From positions 1 to 14,330 of the forward strand of contig JAFGPH010000603.1 in assembly GCA_016926135.1 (NCBI GenBank): 14,330 nt of DNA, given 5' to 3'. The number at the start of each line of letters is the position of its first letter. Position 1 is the stretch's first letter. Made by a program: the position numbers and the translations under genes. The notes under the pieces were generated by a model, which saw nothing but the letters and a program-made list of their open reading frames with translations, ran no database searches and was not told where the DNA came from. This document shows, piece after piece, positions 13,341 through 14,330 of the stretch. This DNA comes from Deltaproteobacteria bacterium (GTDB lineage: Bacteria > Desulfobacterota > DSM-4660 > Desulfatiglandales > HGW-15).

Positions 13341-14330
13341 CCCTGGAATTGAGGAAGGTTTCGGAGATATATCTTTCTACCATTTCGTTGTCCGCAGTCT
13401 ACCCATCGCCGTTGTGACCGTCAATCCGCAGAGGATCATCACCAGCTTCAATCCCTGGGCCGAGGCTCTCACGGGTTATTCTGAAAAGGAGGCCTTGGGA
13501 CGCTACTGCGGTGAGGTCCTGCAGGGGGGAATGTGCAAACATCACTGCCCGCTGAAAAGCGCGATCGATCGGAGCCGCCCTGTTGTTCGAACCGAGAGCA
13601 CGATCCAAAACAGTGCTGGCGAAACCATTCCCGTCAGGATGCATACGGCCGCCCTGTTGAACCGTGAGGGCGGTCTGATCGGGGCCGTAGAGGCATTTCA
13701 GGATCTTTCCCATTTGAAGGCCATGGAGCGGGAAAGAGATAACCTCATATCCATGTTCGGCCATGACATGAAGTCGTCGCTGTCCATCATCGGAGGGTTT
13801 GCACGGAGACTCCGCAAAAAGGGTGCGGACCTGAATGAGGAAAAGCAGTTCGAGTATCTGGAAATCATTCAAATGGAGGTCAGGAGGCTGGAATCTCTCA
13901 TCGGTGATTTCCTCGAATTTGCCCGTTTACAGGCCGGCAAGCTTAAACTGAAGTTCCAGGACGCCGACCTGGACAAGGAATTGATGGAGCTATGCAAAGC
14001 CTACCAACCCAGGACCATGGAATCAGGTATTCGACTACAACTGAAGAACGAAATAAGCCTGCCACGCATCCAGGCGGACCCTGATCGCTTGAGGAGGGTC
14101 TTCAGGAACCTCCTGGACAATGCCTTCAAGTTCTCAACCAGAGGGACAACCATCACGATCACAACCCAGGAAACGAATCAGGACGTCATCATCAGCATCG
14201 AGGACGAAGGGAAAGGCATTAATCCTGACGACCTTCCTTTTATCTTCGATATCTTTCGCCGCGGTAAAAACGCCGGCGGGGATCCGGGACAGGGTATCGG
14301 CCTGGCGACCGTCAAAGCCATTGTAGAAGG
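13309..14330 (+). CDS. PAS-domain sensor histidine kinase (3' end outside window)
   Basis: At least 340 residues, open to the right edge. A PAS domain (~25-125: [34 protein letters not shown]) carries a CKHHC pair (C76, C80) followed by PLK, a Cys-containing PAS variant seen in deltaproteobacterial regulators, possibly redox- or metal-sensing. The HisKA dimerisation helix has [10 protein letters not shown] with phospho-accepting H152. The ATPase domain shows the N box ([11 protein letters not shown]271), G1 (DEGKGI), F box (FIFDIFRRG) and G2 (GQGIGLATV). No membrane segment is seen, so it looks cytoplasmic. The ATG at 13309 lies inside the acs end, implying translational coupling and a role in sensing linked to acetate or energy state. 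A response regulator is presumably next, outside the window. Confidence 0.9.
   Translation, partial: MEKKPTGPPGDPGIEEGFGDISFYHFVVRSLPIAVVTVNPQRIITSFNPWAEALTGYSEKEALGRYCGEVLQGGMCKHHCPLKSAIDRSRPVVRTESTIQNSAGETIPVRMHTAALLNREGGLIGAVEAFQDLSHLKAMERERDNLISMFGHDMKSSLSIIGGFARRLRKKGADLNEEKQFEYLEIIQMEVRRLESLIGDFLEFARLQAGKLKLKFQDADLDKELMELCKAYQPRTMESGIRLQLKNEISLPRIQADPDRLRRVFRNLLDNAFKFSTRGTTITITTQETNQDVIISIEDEGKGINPDDLPFIFDIFRRGKNAGGDPGQGIGLATVKAIVE

Overview
The window reads as chromosomal DNA of a strictly anaerobic, GC-rich bacterium, most likely a Desulfobacterota (deltaproteobacterial) sulfate reducer or syntroph. The support is a heterodisulfide-reductase/DsrK-type iron-sulfur protein with an in-frame UGA read as selenocysteine, many small CxxC zinc-ribbon and rubredoxin-like proteins, MGRG-type DUF5320 proteins, an IscU-like scaffold of the anaerobe type, an archaeal-type class I aldolase and -24/-12 (sigma-54-like) promoter matches. 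The lineage is inferred from gene content only. All confident genes are on the + strand; the only minus-strand candidate is a 68-residue ORF.

Layout. (1) 1-1648: the 3' part of an Hdr/Dsr-type electron-transfer operon. It holds a selenoprotein with an HdrD/DsrK-like architecture (UGA at 665-667 with a SECIS-like hairpin just downstream) and an FmdB-type zinc ribbon, and closes with a strong intrinsic terminator (1616-1648). (2) 1649-2000: an AT-richer gap with no convincing gene. (3) 2001-6558: a tightly packed cluster that looks devoted to metal or iron-sulfur handling. In order: a radical SAM/winged-helix protein, a 41-codon internally deleted remnant of an IscU-like gene, DUF5320 copy 1, a short J-domain protein, MoaA, an intact IscU-like scaffold, DUF5320 copy 2, a second FmdB-type zinc ribbon and an unknown 118-residue protein. 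The pair IscU-like + DUF5320 is present twice as a direct repeat, once with most of the scaffold gene deleted in frame. (4) 6559-7142: intergenic, with a palindromic repeat motif, the minus-strand ORF and a good sigma-54-type promoter. (5) 7143-10055: universal stress protein, double rubredoxin-like protein, small helical protein, DhnA-type fructose-bisphosphate aldolase and ZIP-family metal transporter. (6) 10056-10475: a regulatory region with a perfect 16-bp palindrome in front of DUF5320 copy 3. (7) 10476-14330: a second copy of the palindromic intergenic repeat, an internally duplicated alpha/beta-barrel-like protein, acetyl-CoA synthetase, and a PAS-containing sensor histidine kinase that overlaps it and runs off the window end.

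Working picture (inference). Region 3 supplies metal-cluster handling functions (scaffold, J-domain co-chaperone, radical SAM enzymes, Zn-ribbon proteins) that could serve the Fe-S- and Mo/W-rich enzymes of an anaerobe such as the Hdr-like complex of region 1. Regions 5-7 look like stress/energy-status genes (Usp, rubredoxin-like, aldolase, metal uptake, acetate activation) under alternative-sigma and two-component control. The most notable points are the selenoprotein, which an automatic annotation would split in two, and the duplicated IscU/DUF5320 cassette with its deletion remnant.
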